Positions 1-10,798 of a stretch of 64,000 nucleotides of DNA are shown in pieces. The notes under the pieces are model-generated. The model had not been told where the DNA came from. It searched no databases and saw only the letters and a program-made list of their open reading frames with translations. The stretch's first letter is position 1, and the number at the start of each line of letters is the position of its first letter. The translations under genes and the position numbers were made by a program. The DNA lies in NCBI RefSeq assembly GCF_029543245.1, contig NZ_JARQWV010000009.1:62001-126000 (forward strand), given 5' to 3'. Source of the DNA: Caulobacter endophyticus. GTDB taxonomy: Bacteria; Pseudomonadota; Alphaproteobacteria; Caulobacterales; Caulobacteraceae.

Positions 1-845
1 AGGGCGTCGAGGCGCAACTGGCCCCCGCCGCCCGGCTGATCGCCATGGGCGGCGACCTTGCCGAGGCCCTGGCCCTGCTGCCGGCCGGCGCGGCCCGCAA
101 CGCCCTGGACTGCGCCATCTGGGACCTGCGGTCCAAGACCACGGGCGTGCCGATAGCCGCCGCCACGGGCCTTGTCGTCCCGCCCGCCCTCGTCACCGCC
201 GTCACCGTCAGCCTCGATACGCCGGACGCCATGGCGGAGGCGGCCCGCAAGGTCGCCGAGGCGCCGCTGATCAAGATCAAGCTCTCGGCGGAGGACCCAG
301 CCGCCCGCCTGGCCGCCGTAGCCGCCGCGGCTCCAGACTCCGCCCTGATCGTCGATCCCAACGAGGGCTGGACCTTCGACATCCTGCGCGGCCTGGAAGA
401 CCAGCTGTCGCGCCTGAACATAGCCCTGGTCGAACAGCCGCTGTCGGCCGGCGAGGACGCCGCCCTGGAAGGCTACGCCCCGCCCTTCCCGATCTGCGCC
501 GACGAGTCGGTGCACACCGCCGCCGACCTGCCGGCCCTGCGCAAGCGCTATCAGGCCGTGAACCTCAAGCTCGACAAGTCCGGCGGCCTGACCGAGGCGC
601 TGGAGATGCTGCGCGCGGCCAAGGACCTGGGCTTCACCCTGATGACCGGCTGCATGGTCGCCTCGTCCCTGGCCATCGCGCCGGCCCTGCACCTTGCCGC
701 CGAATGCGCCTTCGCCGACCTCGACGGACCGTGGTGGCTGAAGGACGACCATCCCGGCGGCCTGCGGGTGGTCGGCGGCCGGATCACGCCGCCGGCCGCG
801 GGCTTCTGGGGCGACGGCGTTGACGCCGAGGGGCTATGGCTGTGA
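1..845 (+). CDS. Dipeptide epimerase (enolase superfamily), 5'-truncated
   Basis: The reading frame is open from the window edge (first full codon at 3), so the N-terminus lies outside. The protein has the C-terminal barrel of the mandelate racemase/muconate lactonizing group. A catalytic KxK (IKIK) is followed by a DPNEGW strand, EQPL and ADES metal-ligand strands and a second lysine in NLKLDKSGG. The DDH near the end fits the Asp-x-Asp that binds the dipeptide amino group in L-Ala-D/L-Glu epimerases. Such enzymes recycle murein-derived dipeptides in the cytoplasm. Dipeptide specificity is inferred; another member of the superfamily is possible. Confidence 0.8.
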   Translation, partial: GVEAQLAPAARLIAMGGDLAEALALLPAGAARNALDCAIWDLRSKTTGVPIAAATGLVVPPALVTAVTVSLDTPDAMAEAARKVAEAPLIKIKLSAEDPAARLAAVAAAAPDSALIVDPNEGWTFDILRGLEDQLSRLNIALVEQPLSAGEDAALEGYAPPFPICADESVHTAADLPALRKRYQAVNLKLDKSGGLTEALEMLRAAKDLGFTLMTGCMVASSLAIAPALHLAAECAFADLDGPWWLKDDHPGGLRVVGGRITPPAAGFWGDGVDAEGLWL

Positions 846-885
846 GGGCTTGACCCGCCTCGCATAACGCCGTGCTCTGGCGGGC

Positions 886-2178
886 ATGACCGACGCCCTC
901 GCCGAGCCGCCTCCGTCCCCAGGCCGCAAGAACCCGCTGCAAGTCTGGTTCGGAATCTCGCTGTGGAAGCGGATCCTGGCCGCTCTGGTTCTAGGGGCCG
1001 TGGTCGGCTATTTCTGGGGCGAAGGCGCCACCAGCCTCAAGTGGATGGGCGACATCTTCGTGCGGCTGATCCGCATGATGGTGGCTCCGCTGGTGTTCGT
1101 GATCATCGCCTCGGGCGTGGCCCAGTTGGGCGACGCCAAGCGGCTGGGCGGCATCGGCGTCAAGACCATCGCCATGTACGTGCTGACGACCCTGATCGCG
1201 GTCTGCATCGGCCTGTCCATCGCCAGCCTGCTCGGTCCCGGCGTCGGCGCAGACCTGCACAACGCCGCCCCACAGGCCGTGGCTCCGCCCAAGTCGCCGG
1301 CCGAGCTGTTCATCGGCATCGTGCCGCTCAACCCGATCAAGGCCCTGGCCGAGGGCGAGACCCTGGCGATCATCTTCTTCGCGGTGCTGGTCGGGGCGGG
1401 CGTGATCGTCGCCGGCAAGGACGGCGAGCCCGTCGCCAGGCTGCTGGCCAGCGCCAGCGAGGTGATGCTGCGCATCGTCGGCTTCGTGATGGAGGCCGCG
1501 CCGTTCGGGGTGTTCGCCCTGATCGCTGTGGTCATGGGCACGAACGGACCCGAGACCTTCCTGCACGTGGCCAAGCTGGGGGTCTGCGTGATCATCGGTG
1601 CGGCGATCCAGACCTTCGTCACCCACGCCGCCGTGGTGCGGCTGGGCGCGTGGCTGCCGCTCCTGCCGTTCTATCGCGGCTGCATGGACGCCATCCTGGT
1701 CGGCTTCTCCACCTCGTCCAGTTCGGCCACCCTGCCGGTGGCGATCCGGGTGGCCGAAGAGAACCTGGGGATCAAGCCGTCGATCTCGTCCACCGTCCTG
1801 CCGCTGGGCGCCACGATCGGCATGGACGGCACGGCGATGTACGTGGCCATGCTGACCCTGTTCGCCGCCCAGGCGTTCGGCGTGCCGCTGACCCTGGCCG
1901 ACTACGCCCTGGTGGCGCTGACCACCACCATCGTGGCCATGGGCGTGGCGCCGGTGCCGTCGGGCTCGCTGTTCGTGCTGGCCGCGGTGCTGGCCACCGT
2001 CGGCGTCGGCCCCACCCAGACGGCGATCATCGTCGGCTTCATCCTGCCCTTCGACCGCATCCTCGACATGATCCGCACGGTGCCGAACGTGACCTGCGAC
2101 CTGTCGATCGCCACGGCCGTGGCGCGCTGGGAGAAGGAGATCGACGTCGAGGAATATCTGTCGAAGAAGGACGTGTGA
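886..2178 (+). CDS. Dicarboxylate/amino acid:cation symporter (DctA/GltP family)
   Basis: 430-residue polytopic inner-membrane protein of the sodium/dicarboxylate symporter (SDF) family, about the usual length. Visible hallmarks are the serine-rich hairpin STSSSSATLPVA near residue 275, the ATIGMDGTAMY segment near 310, and the PFDRILDMIRT-NVTCDL C-terminal transport motif. It imports C4-dicarboxylates or acidic amino acids with H+ or Na+; the exact substrate cannot be read from sequence. Forty bases separate it from the epimerase gene, so co-transcription is possible. Its TGA stop directly abuts a palindromic repeat that probably ends transcription. Confidence 0.88.
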   Translation: MTDALAEPPPSPGRKNPLQVWFGISLWKRILAALVLGAVVGYFWGEGATSLKWMGDIFVRLIRMMVAPLVFVIIASGVAQLGDAKRLGGIGVKTIAMYVLTTLIAVCIGLSIASLLGPGVGADLHNAAPQAVAPPKSPAELFIGIVPLNPIKALAEGETLAIIFFAVLVGAGVIVAGKDGEPVARLLASASEVMLRIVGFVMEAAPFGVFALIAVVMGTNGPETFLHVAKLGVCVIIGAAIQTFVTHAAVVRLGAWLPLLPFYRGCMDAILVGFSTSSSSATLPVAIRVAEENLGIKPSISSTVLPLGATIGMDGTAMYVAMLTLFAAQAFGVPLTLADYALVALTTTIVAMGVAPVPSGSLFVLAAVLATVGVGPTQTAIIVGFILPFDRILDMIRTVPNVTCDLSIATAVARWEKEIDVEEYLSKKDV

Positions 2179-2340
2179 CCCTTCTCCCCTTGCGGGAGAA
2201 GGTGTCGACAAAGTCGACGGATGAGGGGTCGCACCAACGAAAAGCGCCGCGACGGCTGATCGGCTATCGCGGCGTCTGATTTCTGAGAGACCCCTCACCC
2301 GGCCCTTCGGGCCACCCTCTCCCGCAAGGGGAGAGGGATC
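2179..2340. repeat. Intergenic nested palindrome, family 1, copy A
   Basis: Outer arms are CTTCTCCCCTTGCGGGAGAAG and CCTCTCCCGCAAGGGGAGAGG (each itself a hairpin). Inside are ATGAGGGGTC and GACCCCTCA, and in the centre an imperfect palindrome CGCCGCGACGGCTGATCGG...CGCGGCG. Copies B (32816-32985) and C (37543-37715) share the same nested plan. It lies between convergent genes and could act as a bidirectional terminator. The last bases also form the start of the murB stop codon. Confidence 0.9.
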
Positions 2341-3241
2341 AGGATCTGCCGATCCGCTTGATTTCCCAGTCCAGCTGGACGCCGGTCTTGGCCAGCACGT
2401 CGGCGCGGACGGTGTCGCCCAGGCCTTCCAGGTCGGCGGCCGTGGCCTCGCCGGTGTTGATCAGGAAGTTGCTGTGCAGCGGCGAGAACATCGCGCCGCC
2501 AAACAGCTTGCCGCGCCAGCCGGCCTCGTCGACCAGCTTCCACGACGAGTGGCCCGGCGGGTTCTTGAAGGTCGAGCCGCCGGTCTTTTCGCGGATCGGT
2601 TGGGTGGTCTCGCGACGGCTGGTGATTTCGGCCATGCGGGCCTTGATCGCCGCCGGCTCTTCGGCGGTCCCTTCATAGGTCGCATCGAGCACGATCACCG
2701 TCTCGCCATCCTGCAGGGCGCTGTGGCGGTAGGTGTAGTGCAGATCGTCGACCGACAGCTCGCGCACCACGCCCGCGCGATCCATGACACGCACCGACTT
2801 CACGACATTGACGGTCTCGGAGCCGTAGCAGCCGGCGTTCATGATCACCGCGCCGCCGATCGTGCCGGGGATGCCGGCGTAGAACTCCAGCCCGGCGATA
2901 CCGGCCTCGGCCGCCTTGCGGGCCAGGATGGCGTCGGGCACGGCGCTGCCGGCCTTGATGCGATTGTCGCCCAGGGCCTCGACCGTGTTGAAGCCCTTGC
3001 CCAGCCGGATGATCACGCCCTCGACGCCGCCGTCGCGGACCAGCAGGTTGGAGCCGACGCCGATGGCCATCACCGGCACGGCCGGGTCCAGGCTTTTAAG
3101 GAAATCAGCCAGGTCCTGCTCGTCGGCCGGCAGGAACACCACGTCGGCCGGCCCGCCGACGCGGAACCAGGTGAACGGGGCCAGGGCCTCGTCGATCAGC
3201 AGCTTGCCGCGCACGGCGGGGAGATTGGTCTTCCAGGTCAT
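2339..3241 (-). CDS. murB: UDP-N-acetylenolpyruvoylglucosamine reductase
   Basis: FAD- and NADPH-dependent cytoplasmic enzyme that reduces UDP-GlcNAc-enolpyruvate to UDP-MurNAc in peptidoglycan synthesis. Visible are the N-terminal FAD-binding [34 protein letters not shown], the [18 protein letters not shown] active-site stretch and a C-terminal GGSTFKNP...[11 protein letters not shown] segment. About 300 residues, normal for the family. I chose the ATG at 3241; a TTG two codons upstream (3247) directly follows the murC stop and cannot be excluded. It follows murC without a gap, as part of the mur cluster. The stop codon TGA overlaps the end of repeat copy A. Confidence 0.93.
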   Translation of the reverse strand: MTWKTNLPAVRGKLLIDEALAPFTWFRVGGPADVVFLPADEQDLADFLKSLDPAVPVMAIGVGSNLLVRDGGVEGVIIRLGKGFNTVEALGDNRIKAGSAVPDAILARKAAEAGIAGLEFYAGIPGTIGGAVIMNAGCYGSETVNVVKSVRVMDRAGVVRELSVDDLHYTYRHSALQDGETVIVLDATYEGTAEEPAAIKARMAEITSRRETTQPIREKTGGSTFKNPPGHSSWKLVDEAGWRGKLFGGAMFSPLHSNFLINTGEATAADLEGLGDTVRADVLAKTGVQLDWEIKRIGRS

Positions 3242-3247
3242 GGACAA

Positions 3248-4666
<1,419 letters not shown>

Positions 4667-4768
4667 CGCGTCGGATTAGACGATTTGAGGCCCGCCGTGA
4701 ACGGGGTCGATGACGCAAACCCGTCACGCCCCCTCGCGAACCGGTGCAAATGTGATAGACGCACGCGC

Positions 4769-6577
4769 ATGAGCTCTACGCCCCTCGACAAGATCCGCAA
4801 TTTCTCGATCGTGGCCCACATCGACCACGGCAAGTCGACCCTGTCCGACCGCCTGATCCAGACCACGGGCGGCCTGACCGCGCGCGAGATGAGCGCCCAG
4901 GTCCTCGACAACATGGACATCGAGAAGGAGCGCGGCATCACCATCAAGGCGCAGACCGTGCGCCTGAACTACAAGGCCGCCGACGGCGAGACCTATGTCC
5001 TCAACCTGATGGACACCCCCGGGCACGTCGACTTCGCCTACGAAGTGTCGCGCTCGCTGGCCGCCTGCGAAGGCTCGATCCTGGTCGTCGACGCCTCTCA
5101 GGGCGTGGAAGCCCAGACCCTGGCCAACGTCTACCAGGCCATCGACAACAACCACGAGATCGTTCCGGTCCTCAACAAGGTCGACCTGCCGGCCGCCGAC
5201 GTCGATCGGGTGAAGGCCCAGATCGAGGACGTCATCGGCCTGGACGCCTCGGACGCCGTCGAATGCTCGGCCAAGACCGGCATCGGCATTCCCGACGTGC
5301 TGGAAGCCATCGTCACCCGCCTGCCCGCCCCGAAGGGCGACGTCAACGCGCCGCTGAAGGCGCTGCTGGTCGACGCCTGGTACGACGCCTATCTGGGCGT
5401 GGTCGTGCTGGTGCGCATCTTCGACGGCACGCTGAAGGCCGGCCAGCAGGTCCGCATGATGCAGACCGGCGCCACCCACCGCATCGACAAGGTCGGCGTG
5501 TTCACGCCCAAGGCCACCGACGTGGCCCTGTTGGGCCCGGGCGAGGTCGGCTTCTTCACCGCCTCGATCAAGGAAGTTGCCGACGCCGCCGTCGGCGACA
5601 CCATCACCGACGAAAAGAAGCAGACGGCCGAACCGCTGAAGGGCTTCAAGGAAGTCGTGCCGGTGGTGTTCTGCGGCCTGTTCCCGGTCGACGCCGCCGA
5701 CTTCGAGGACCTGCGCGCCGCTGTCGGCAAGCTGCGCCTGAACGACGCCAGCTTCACCTTCGAAATGGAAAGCTCGGCCGCGCTGGGCTTCGGCTTCCGC
5801 TGCGGGTTCCTCGGCCTGCTGCACCTGGAAATCATCCAGGAGCGTCTGAGCCGCGAGTTCGACCTCGACCTGATCGCGACCGCCCCGTCGGTGGTCTACA
5901 AGATCAAGATGCGCAACGGCGAAGAGATCGAGCTGCACAACCCGGCCGACCTGCCGGACGTCATGCAGATCGAAGAGATCGCCGAGCCCTGGATCAAGGC
6001 GACGATCTTCACCCCGGACGAGTATCTGGGCGGCGTCATCAAGCTCTGCCAGGATCGTCGCGGCATGCAGCGCGAGCTGTCCTACGTCGGCAACCGCGCC
6101 ATGGTCATCTACGACCTGCCGCTGAACGAGGTGGTGTTCGACTTCTATGACCGCCTGAAATCGATCTCGAAGGGCTATGCCAGCTTCGACTACCAGCTCG
6201 AGGACTACCGCGCCGGCGACCTGGTGAAGATGTCGATCCTGGTCAACAGCGAGCCGGTCGACGCCCTGTCGATGCTGGTCCACCGCAGCCGCGCCGAAAG
6301 CCGCGGCCGCGGCATGTGCGAGAAGATGAAGGAGCTCATCCCGCAGCACATGTTCGTCATCCCGATCCAGGCGGCCATCGGCGGCCGGATCATCGCCCGC
6401 GAAACCGTCCGCGCCCTGCGCAAGGACGTGACCGCCAAGTGCTACGGCGGCGACGCCAGCCGAAAGCGCAAACTTCTGGACAAACAGAAGGAAGGCAAGA
6501 AGCGGATGCGCCAGTTCGGCAAGGTCGAGATCCCGCAGGAAGCCTTCATCGCCGCCCTCAAGATGGACGAGGATTGA
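4769..6577 (+). CDS. lepA: Translation elongation factor 4 (LepA GTPase)
   Basis: Ribosome-associated GTPase of about 602 residues, the usual length. G motifs are visible: [10 protein letters not shown] (G1), RGITIKAQ (G2), DTPGH (G3), NKVDLP (G4) and SAKTG (G5). The C-terminal LepA-specific domain contains [22 protein letters not shown]. The frame is open upstream for more than 2 kb as a shadow of murB/murC. The true start is the ATG at 4769 because the family N-terminus ([18 protein letters not shown]) begins right after it. It is transcribed away from murC and followed by a hairpin terminator at 6627-6664. Confidence 0.96.
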   Translation: MSSTPLDKIRNFSIVAHIDHGKSTLSDRLIQTTGGLTAREMSAQVLDNMDIEKERGITIKAQTVRLNYKAADGETYVLNLMDTPGHVDFAYEVSRSLAACEGSILVVDASQGVEAQTLANVYQAIDNNHEIVPVLNKVDLPAADVDRVKAQIEDVIGLDASDAVECSAKTGIGIPDVLEAIVTRLPAPKGDVNAPLKALLVDAWYDAYLGVVVLVRIFDGTLKAGQQVRMMQTGATHRIDKVGVFTPKATDVALLGPGEVGFFTASIKEVADAAVGDTITDEKKQTAEPLKGFKEVVPVVFCGLFPVDAADFEDLRAAVGKLRLNDASFTFEMESSAALGFGFRCGFLGLLHLEIIQERLSREFDLDLIATAPSVVYKIKMRNGEEIELHNPADLPDVMQIEEIAEPWIKATIFTPDEYLGGVIKLCQDRRGMQRELSYVGNRAMVIYDLPLNEVVFDFYDRLKSISKGYASFDYQLEDYRAGDLVKMSILVNSEPVDALSMLVHRSRAESRGRGMCEKMKELIPQHMFVIPIQAAIGGRIIARETVRALRKDVTAKCYGGDASRKRKLLDKQKEGKKRMRQFGKVEIPQEAFIAALKMDED

Positions 6578-6626
6578 TCGGCGGAAGGCCTCGCCCTCCC
6601 CGCCTTGTGCGAAATTTCCTATTCCG

Positions 6627-6664
6627 AAAGCCGCGGCCATCCATTGTGGGTGAGCCGCGGTTTT
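6627..6664 (+). terminator. Rho-independent terminator after lepA
   Basis: AAAGCCGCGG pairs with CCGCGGTTTT across an 18-base loop, giving a GC stem followed by a T-run, 50 bases after the lepA stop. It also separates lepA from the RebB-like gene. Confidence 0.75.
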
Positions 6665-6701
6665 CATTTCGAAGGCCGCCGGGTCCAGCGCGGAGACGAC
6701 C

Positions 6702-7196
6702 ATGGCCTTCCCGACCAACGTCAACGACCAGATCACCGACTCCGTCAGCCAGGTGAACACCAAGGTTCTGGGCGACGCGCCCGCCATGGCGATGGGCAAT
6801 CTGTTTCAGGCCACCTCCCAGGCCCTGTCGAACGCCGCCCACAACGCCACCGAAGGCCAGCAGCAGTCCGACCTGACGACACAGGCCTCGACGACGCAGG
6901 GCGTCTCGACGCTGCTGTCGGTCGACACCGCCAGCGCTGGCGAGGCGACGAAGGAAATCTTCGCCGCCACCCCGCCTGCACCGCCGAGCGAACCTTCCGA
7001 GCCGGCGATAGAACAGGCCCTCCGAGCCGCCCAGGCGGCGCAGGAAGCGGAGGAGGCGGCGATACAGGCGGCGATGGAACAGGTCGACCCAGCCATACGA
7101 GCCGCCATGGCGGCGCAGCAGGCGGCGATGGCGCAATCCGAAGCCGAGGTCCAAGCCGCCATGGCCGCTGCGGCGGCGGGCGTTCCGGAAGACTAG
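6702..7196 (+). CDS. RebB-family R-body protein with Ala-rich coiled-coil tail
   Basis: 164 residues. The first 90 follow the RebB ('killing trait') pattern: NVNDQITDSVSQVNTKVLG, then DAPAMAMGNLFQATSQALSN, AAHNAT, and TTQGVSTLLSVDTA. R-body subunits of this family polymerise into coiled protein ribbons that unroll on a pH shift in Paramecium endosymbionts; in free-living proteobacteria their role is mostly unknown. Residues about 95-164 form an Ala/Gln/Glu-rich segment (EQALRAAQAAQEAEEA...), probably helical or coiled-coil, longer than in canonical RebB. No second reb gene or reb regulator is adjacent, so it is an orphan here. The end overlaps the convergent peroxidase gene by 4 bases. Confidence 0.8.
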   Translation: MAFPTNVNDQITDSVSQVNTKVLGDAPAMAMGNLFQATSQALSNAAHNATEGQQQSDLTTQASTTQGVSTLLSVDTASAGEATKEIFAATPPAPPSEPSEPAIEQALRAAQAAQEAEEAAIQAAMEQVDPAIRAAMAAQQAAMAQSEAEVQAAMAAAAAGVPED

Positions 7197-8209
7197 GATC
7201 CGCACCCAGGCTTGGGCAGTGAAAACCGCGAATCCTTGACGAAGGTCTCGTCGGTCAGCGTACCCAGGAACGCGACGAGGTCCGCAACCTGGCGATCCTC
7301 CAGCCGCATCGCCACGCGATGCCGGCGGATCGCCGTTTCCAGCGTCGGGGCCGAGCCGTCGTGCAGGTAGGGCGCGCTCAGGGCTGCATTGCGCAACGAA
7401 GGCGTGCGGAAGCGCCCCGCATCGGCCGCCTCGCCTGTGACGTCGGCGAGGCCCTGGTCGCCGGTGAACGGCGCATCGATGCGGTGGAAGCGAGGCTTGT
7501 CCGCGTCGGTGAACAGCGGGCCGGCATGGCAGCTGGCGCAGCGGGCCTTGAACAGCCGCTCGCCGCGCTCGGCCTCGGCTGACACCGCGACGTCCTCTCC
7601 CCGGCGCCGCCGATCATAGGGACTGTCGAAAGAGACGAACGTGCGCTGGAAGGCGGCAAGGGCCTTGGCGATGGTGGTCATGCTGACCTTGCCGCCCGCC
7701 TCTGGGAACGCCTCGCCGAACATCCTGCGATAGCAGGCTTGGCCGGCCAGGCGCGCGGTCAGCACCGCCTCCTGGCCCGCAAAGCCCATCTCGACCGGCT
7801 TGGTCCCGGCGATCGGGATCAGGGCCTGGCTCTCCAACGTCTTCACGCTCGCATCACCCCAGGTCAGCGCGCGGAAATAGCCGACATTGGCCAGGGTCTG
7901 GATGTTGCGACGCCCGGGATCGCCATGCACGCCCGGACGGGTGCGGTTGCTGTCGGTAAAGCCGCGCCGCTGCTCGTGGCAGGTGGCGCAGGACATCGTG
8001 CCATCGATAGAGAGGTCGGCATCGTAGAACAGCTTGCGGCCCAGTTCGACCTTGGCGTCCGACATCGGATTGTCGGCCGGGACCGGCGGCGGCGCGACGC
8101 CCGCCGGCAGCTTCCAGTCGAAGGTCGATACGGCGGCAGGCGCGAAGGCGGCGCTCAGCAGCAGACTGGCCGCCAGAGCCAGCGCCTTACCATAGACCTC
8201 CAGCCGCAC
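7193..8209 (-). CDS. Secreted di-haem enzyme, MauG/MbnH/cytochrome-c-peroxidase family
   Basis: 338 residues with an N-terminal signal peptide ending near AAFAPAAVS. Two CxxCH haem c sites are visible: CATCH near residue 78 and CASCH near 231. The N-terminal block (LPAGVAPPPVPADNPMSDAK, then VELGRKLFYDADLS) resembles MbnH-type enzymes more than classical peroxidases; this is from memory of the family and was not searched. MbnH converts a tryptophan of its partner MbnP to kynurenine to build a copper site; bacterial CcpA instead reduces H2O2. It is the last gene of a leftward trio with a small secreted protein (17-base gap) and a TonB receptor, suggesting a periplasmic metal-related role. It overlaps the convergent rebB-like gene by 4 bases. 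Confidence 0.8.
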   Translation of the reverse strand: MRLEVYGKALALAASLLLSAAFAPAAVSTFDWKLPAGVAPPPVPADNPMSDAKVELGRKLFYDADLSIDGTMSCATCHEQRRGFTDSNRTRPGVHGDPGRRNIQTLANVGYFRALTWGDASVKTLESQALIPIAGTKPVEMGFAGQEAVLTARLAGQACYRRMFGEAFPEAGGKVSMTTIAKALAAFQRTFVSFDSPYDRRRRGEDVAVSAEAERGERLFKARCASCHAGPLFTDADKPRFHRIDAPFTGDQGLADVTGEAADAGRFRTPSLRNAALSAPYLHDGSAPTLETAIRRHRVAMRLEDRQVADLVAFLGTLTDETFVKDSRFSLPKPGCGS

Positions 8210-8226
8210 GCCCCTCCCCCGCCGCG

Positions 8227-8751
8227 TCAGGGCTTGCGGGCGACCATGATCGGCAGCTCCGGCTGGGCGTTGGCCGAGATCTGGATCAGGTAGTCGCCGG
8301 GTGCCAGATCGAAGGTCACCATCTTGCGCACGGTCGAGCAGGCCGGACCCCGGCCGTGGGCGGTCGAGCGCTGGGCCGCGCCGTCCTTCAGAACGTCGAT
8401 CCAGGCGCCGGTCCCCAGCGCGATCACATAGGCCCCGGCCGTCTCGACCTTCAGCGAGAACAGGCCGCCCTTGCTGACCGTGCCGCCGGGCTTTTCCGGC
8501 TGGACGGCGTAGACCACGTCCGGGGTCGGCGCGAGAGCCGCAGCATAGGCCTGGCCGGGCGCCAGCACGGCTTTCGGCAGGCCAGCCGTCGAAGTCGCCG
8601 CCGCCAGCGGGACCTTGGCCGCCCAGGCCGCCAGCTCCGGCGGCAGGCCGGCCTCGACGCCGGGCGCGCAGGCTGCGTCCGATTGGGTCTGGGCCAAGGC
8701 GGCGGGCGCGGCCAGGGCGAGACCGGCGGCGAGGATCAAGGCAAGACGCAT
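8227..8751 (-). CDS. Small secreted two-cysteine protein of unknown function
   Basis: 174 residues with a clear signal peptide (MRLALILAAGLALAAPAALAQ). The mature part has two cysteines (DAACAPG near the N-terminus, GPACSTVRK near residue 140), a conserved-looking AHGRGPAC stretch and two tryptophans (LAAWAAK, GAWIDV). It looks mostly beta-stranded, ending MVTFDLAPGDYLIQIS. I believe similar proteins are sometimes labelled homogentisate 1,2-dioxygenase, but at this size and with a signal peptide that label is not credible. The ATG at 8751 is chosen because the signal peptide begins there; the longer open frame is an antisense-strand shadow of the receptor gene. It lies between the receptor and the di-haem enzyme and could be that enzyme's substrate (inference). 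Confidence 0.75.
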   Translation of the reverse strand: MRLALILAAGLALAAPAALAQTQSDAACAPGVEAGLPPELAAWAAKVPLAAATSTAGLPKAVLAPGQAYAAALAPTPDVVYAVQPEKPGGTVSKGGLFSLKVETAGAYVIALGTGAWIDVLKDGAAQRSTAHGRGPACSTVRKMVTFDLAPGDYLIQISANAQPELPIMVARKP

Positions 8752-8762
8752 GGCGGGGCTCC

Positions 8763-10790
8763 TCAGAACTTGACCCGCAGGTCGGCGCGGAAGTTGCGGC
8801 CTTCCTCGGGGAAGCCGTCGACCAGCTGGTACTTCTGGCCCAGCAGGTTTCGGGCGCCGAGGATGACGTCGATCTTCGGCGTCACTGTCACCTGGGCGGT
8901 CAGGTTGGCCAGCACGTAGCCGCCGGTGCGATAGTAGCGGGCGGGGCTGACCAGCGAGCTCGACGTCACCGTCCAGCGCTTGGACGCCGCCTCGATGCTG
9001 GGCGTCAGCGACAGGCGGTCGTTCAGCGTCCAGTCGGCATAGACGAACAGCCTGTGGGTCGGCACGCCAGTCGGGCGGAAGGCGGCGTTGGTCGGGTCGG
9101 TCAGCTTGCGGTGCAGGTAGGTATAGGCGCCGCCCAGGGTCAGGCGGTCGCCGGCCTTGAACCTCGCTGCGCCTTCCAGGCCGTAATATTCGCCGTCGCC
9201 GGCGTTCTTGGTCTGGTTGACCGTGCCATAGGGCGGGCCCAGCGCCACCGGGATCAGGATCAGGGCGTCGCGCACGTCGCTGTAGAACACCGCCCCCTCG
9301 ATCTTCAGCAGCGGGGTGAAGTCGACAGAACCGCCCAGCTCGTAGTTGATCGCCCGCTCGGCCTTGACGTCCGGATTGGGCACGGCCTGGCCCATGCGGG
9401 CGCTGTAGCGTTCGAACAGGGTCGGGAAGCGGGCGCGCGACGAGACGCTGCCGTGCAGCTGCACGTCGGGCAGCGGCCGCCAGACCAGCGCCGCCTGGCC
9501 GTTCCAGGCCACGTCGTCGGTCAGCGGATAGAAGACGAAGGCGTTCGAATTGTAGTCCTGGGCCTGGCTCAGGTCGCGGCGATCGCGCGAGACGCCGACC
9601 ACCAGGTCGACCTTGTCGCCAAGGCGCTGGGTGTCCTCCAGGGCGACCGAGGTGGTGTCCTCGATCACCGTCTGGCGAGGCTCGGTCCCCGGCGGGGCGA
9701 AGCTCTGCTGCCATTCGACGTGCTTGTCGCGACGATAGAAGGCGGCGGCCTTCAGGGTGTTGCTCGCCGTGATGTCGACGTCCAGCTCCAGGTTCCCGCC
9801 ATAGGCCACGTCGTCATAGTAGGAGCGGAAGGCCCGCCCCAGGGTCTGGCTGTTCTGGCGGGCGTTGTCCCAAGAATAGAGCGCGTTCTCGAAGGTGTTG
9901 CGATAGACGCGCGCCTTCAGCACGGCGTTGTCGGCGATCTTCGTGCGCGTCAGCAGCGCCAGGCTGTCGATGTTCCAGTAGGGCCAGGACCAATAGCGCG
10001 TGCTGGCCGTGTCGGTGACGTGATAGGGCGCGTTCTTCTCGCCCTCCTGCCGGGTGTAGGTGACCGAGTATTCGTCGGTGGCGTTGGGCGTGAAGCCGGC
10101 TTTGAGATTGACGCGCCAGTCCTCGCTCTCGGAGTGGTCGCGGTTGCCGCCGTTCTCCAGCGCTGTGGCCTTGTAGTCGCCCGGCAGCCGCCAGTGGGTG
10201 CGCTCGCTGCGCGCGCCGCTGGCCTGGACGTAGAAGCGGTCGGCCTCGCCGCCGATGCGGCCCGACACGGTGTTGCTGCTGAGCGAGCCGTCTCCATCGA
10301 AGCCCGCGCCCAGCCGGATCTCGCCCTCGAAGGGCCGCGAGGGCTTGCGGGTCACGAGGTTGATGGCGCCGCCCAGGCCGCCCGGACCGTCCAGCACCGA
10401 GACATAGCCCTTGGAAACCTGGACCTCGGAAAGGTCGGCCGTGAGAAACCGCGCGAAGTCGATGCGGTTGTCGGCCGGCAGGAACACCCGCACGCCGTCG
10501 ATCGACAGGGTGGTCTGGAAGCGGTCGAAGCCTCGAATGAACACCAGCCGCTCGTTGCGCGAGCCGCCGCTGGCGCCCGCCGCCGCGCCAGGGATCAGGT
10601 CCAGCGCCTGGTCGACGCTGGCCTTGTCGAACTTGCGCAGGTCTTCGCCCTTGACCGTGCTGCCGCCGATCGTCTCGCCGGCGGCGTTGCGGGCGGTCAC
10701 CTGCACCTCGCCCAGCGCATAGACGTCGCCCTGGGCGTGGGCGGCGCCGGCCAGCAGCGAACCGGCGAGCAGTACGGAGCGAAACAGCAT
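8763..10790 (-). CDS. TonB-dependent outer-membrane receptor
   Basis: 675 residues with a signal peptide (MLFRSVLLAGSLLAGAAHAQ). A plug domain follows (LGEVQVTARNAAGETIGGST, FIRGFDRFQTTLSIDGVRV, EVQVSKGYVSVLDGPGGLGGAINLVTRKPSR), then a beta-barrel ending in the outer-membrane signature RADLRVKF. The length matches iron/copper/cobalamin-type receptors rather than large SusC-like ones. The ligand is not evident. First gene of a leftward unit with the small secreted protein (11-base gap) and the di-haem enzyme; a 29-bp palindrome sits 8 bases upstream of the ATG, indicating tight control. Confidence 0.9.
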   Translation of the reverse strand: MLFRSVLLAGSLLAGAAHAQGDVYALGEVQVTARNAAGETIGGSTVKGEDLRKFDKASVDQALDLIPGAAAGASGGSRNERLVFIRGFDRFQTTLSIDGVRVFLPADNRIDFARFLTADLSEVQVSKGYVSVLDGPGGLGGAINLVTRKPSRPFEGEIRLGAGFDGDGSLSSNTVSGRIGGEADRFYVQASGARSERTHWRLPGDYKATALENGGNRDHSESEDWRVNLKAGFTPNATDEYSVTYTRQEGEKNAPYHVTDTASTRYWSWPYWNIDSLALLTRTKIADNAVLKARVYRNTFENALYSWDNARQNSQTLGRAFRSYYDDVAYGGNLELDVDITASNTLKAAAFYRRDKHVEWQQSFAPPGTEPRQTVIEDTTSVALEDTQRLGDKVDLVVGVSRDRRDLSQAQDYNSNAFVFYPLTDDVAWNGQAALVWRPLPDVQLHGSVSSRARFPTLFERYSARMGQAVPNPDVKAERAINYELGGSVDFTPLLKIEGAVFYSDVRDALILIPVALGPPYGTVNQTKNAGDGEYYGLEGAARFKAGDRLTLGGAYTYLHRKLTDPTNAAFRPTGVPTHRLFVYADWTLNDRLSLTPSIEAASKRWTVTSSSLVSPARYYRTGGYVLANLTAQVTVTPKIDVILGARNLLGQKYQLVDGFPEEGRNFRADLRVKF

Positions 10791-10798
10791 GAAATCCC

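Noticed and set aside
991..2298. Long minus-strand frame opposite the symporter
   Set aside because: Composition (Asp/His/Gly/Gln-rich, no domain) is typical of antisense frames; the plus-strand symporter has full family motifs.
8227..8751. MbnP or homogentisate dioxygenase as identity
   Set aside because: Only two cysteines and no four-Cys pattern for MbnP; too short and secreted for the dioxygenase.
8752..9714. N-terminal extension of the small secreted protein
   Set aside because: Lies antisense-frame-wise within the TonB receptor gene; a signal peptide starts exactly at 8751.
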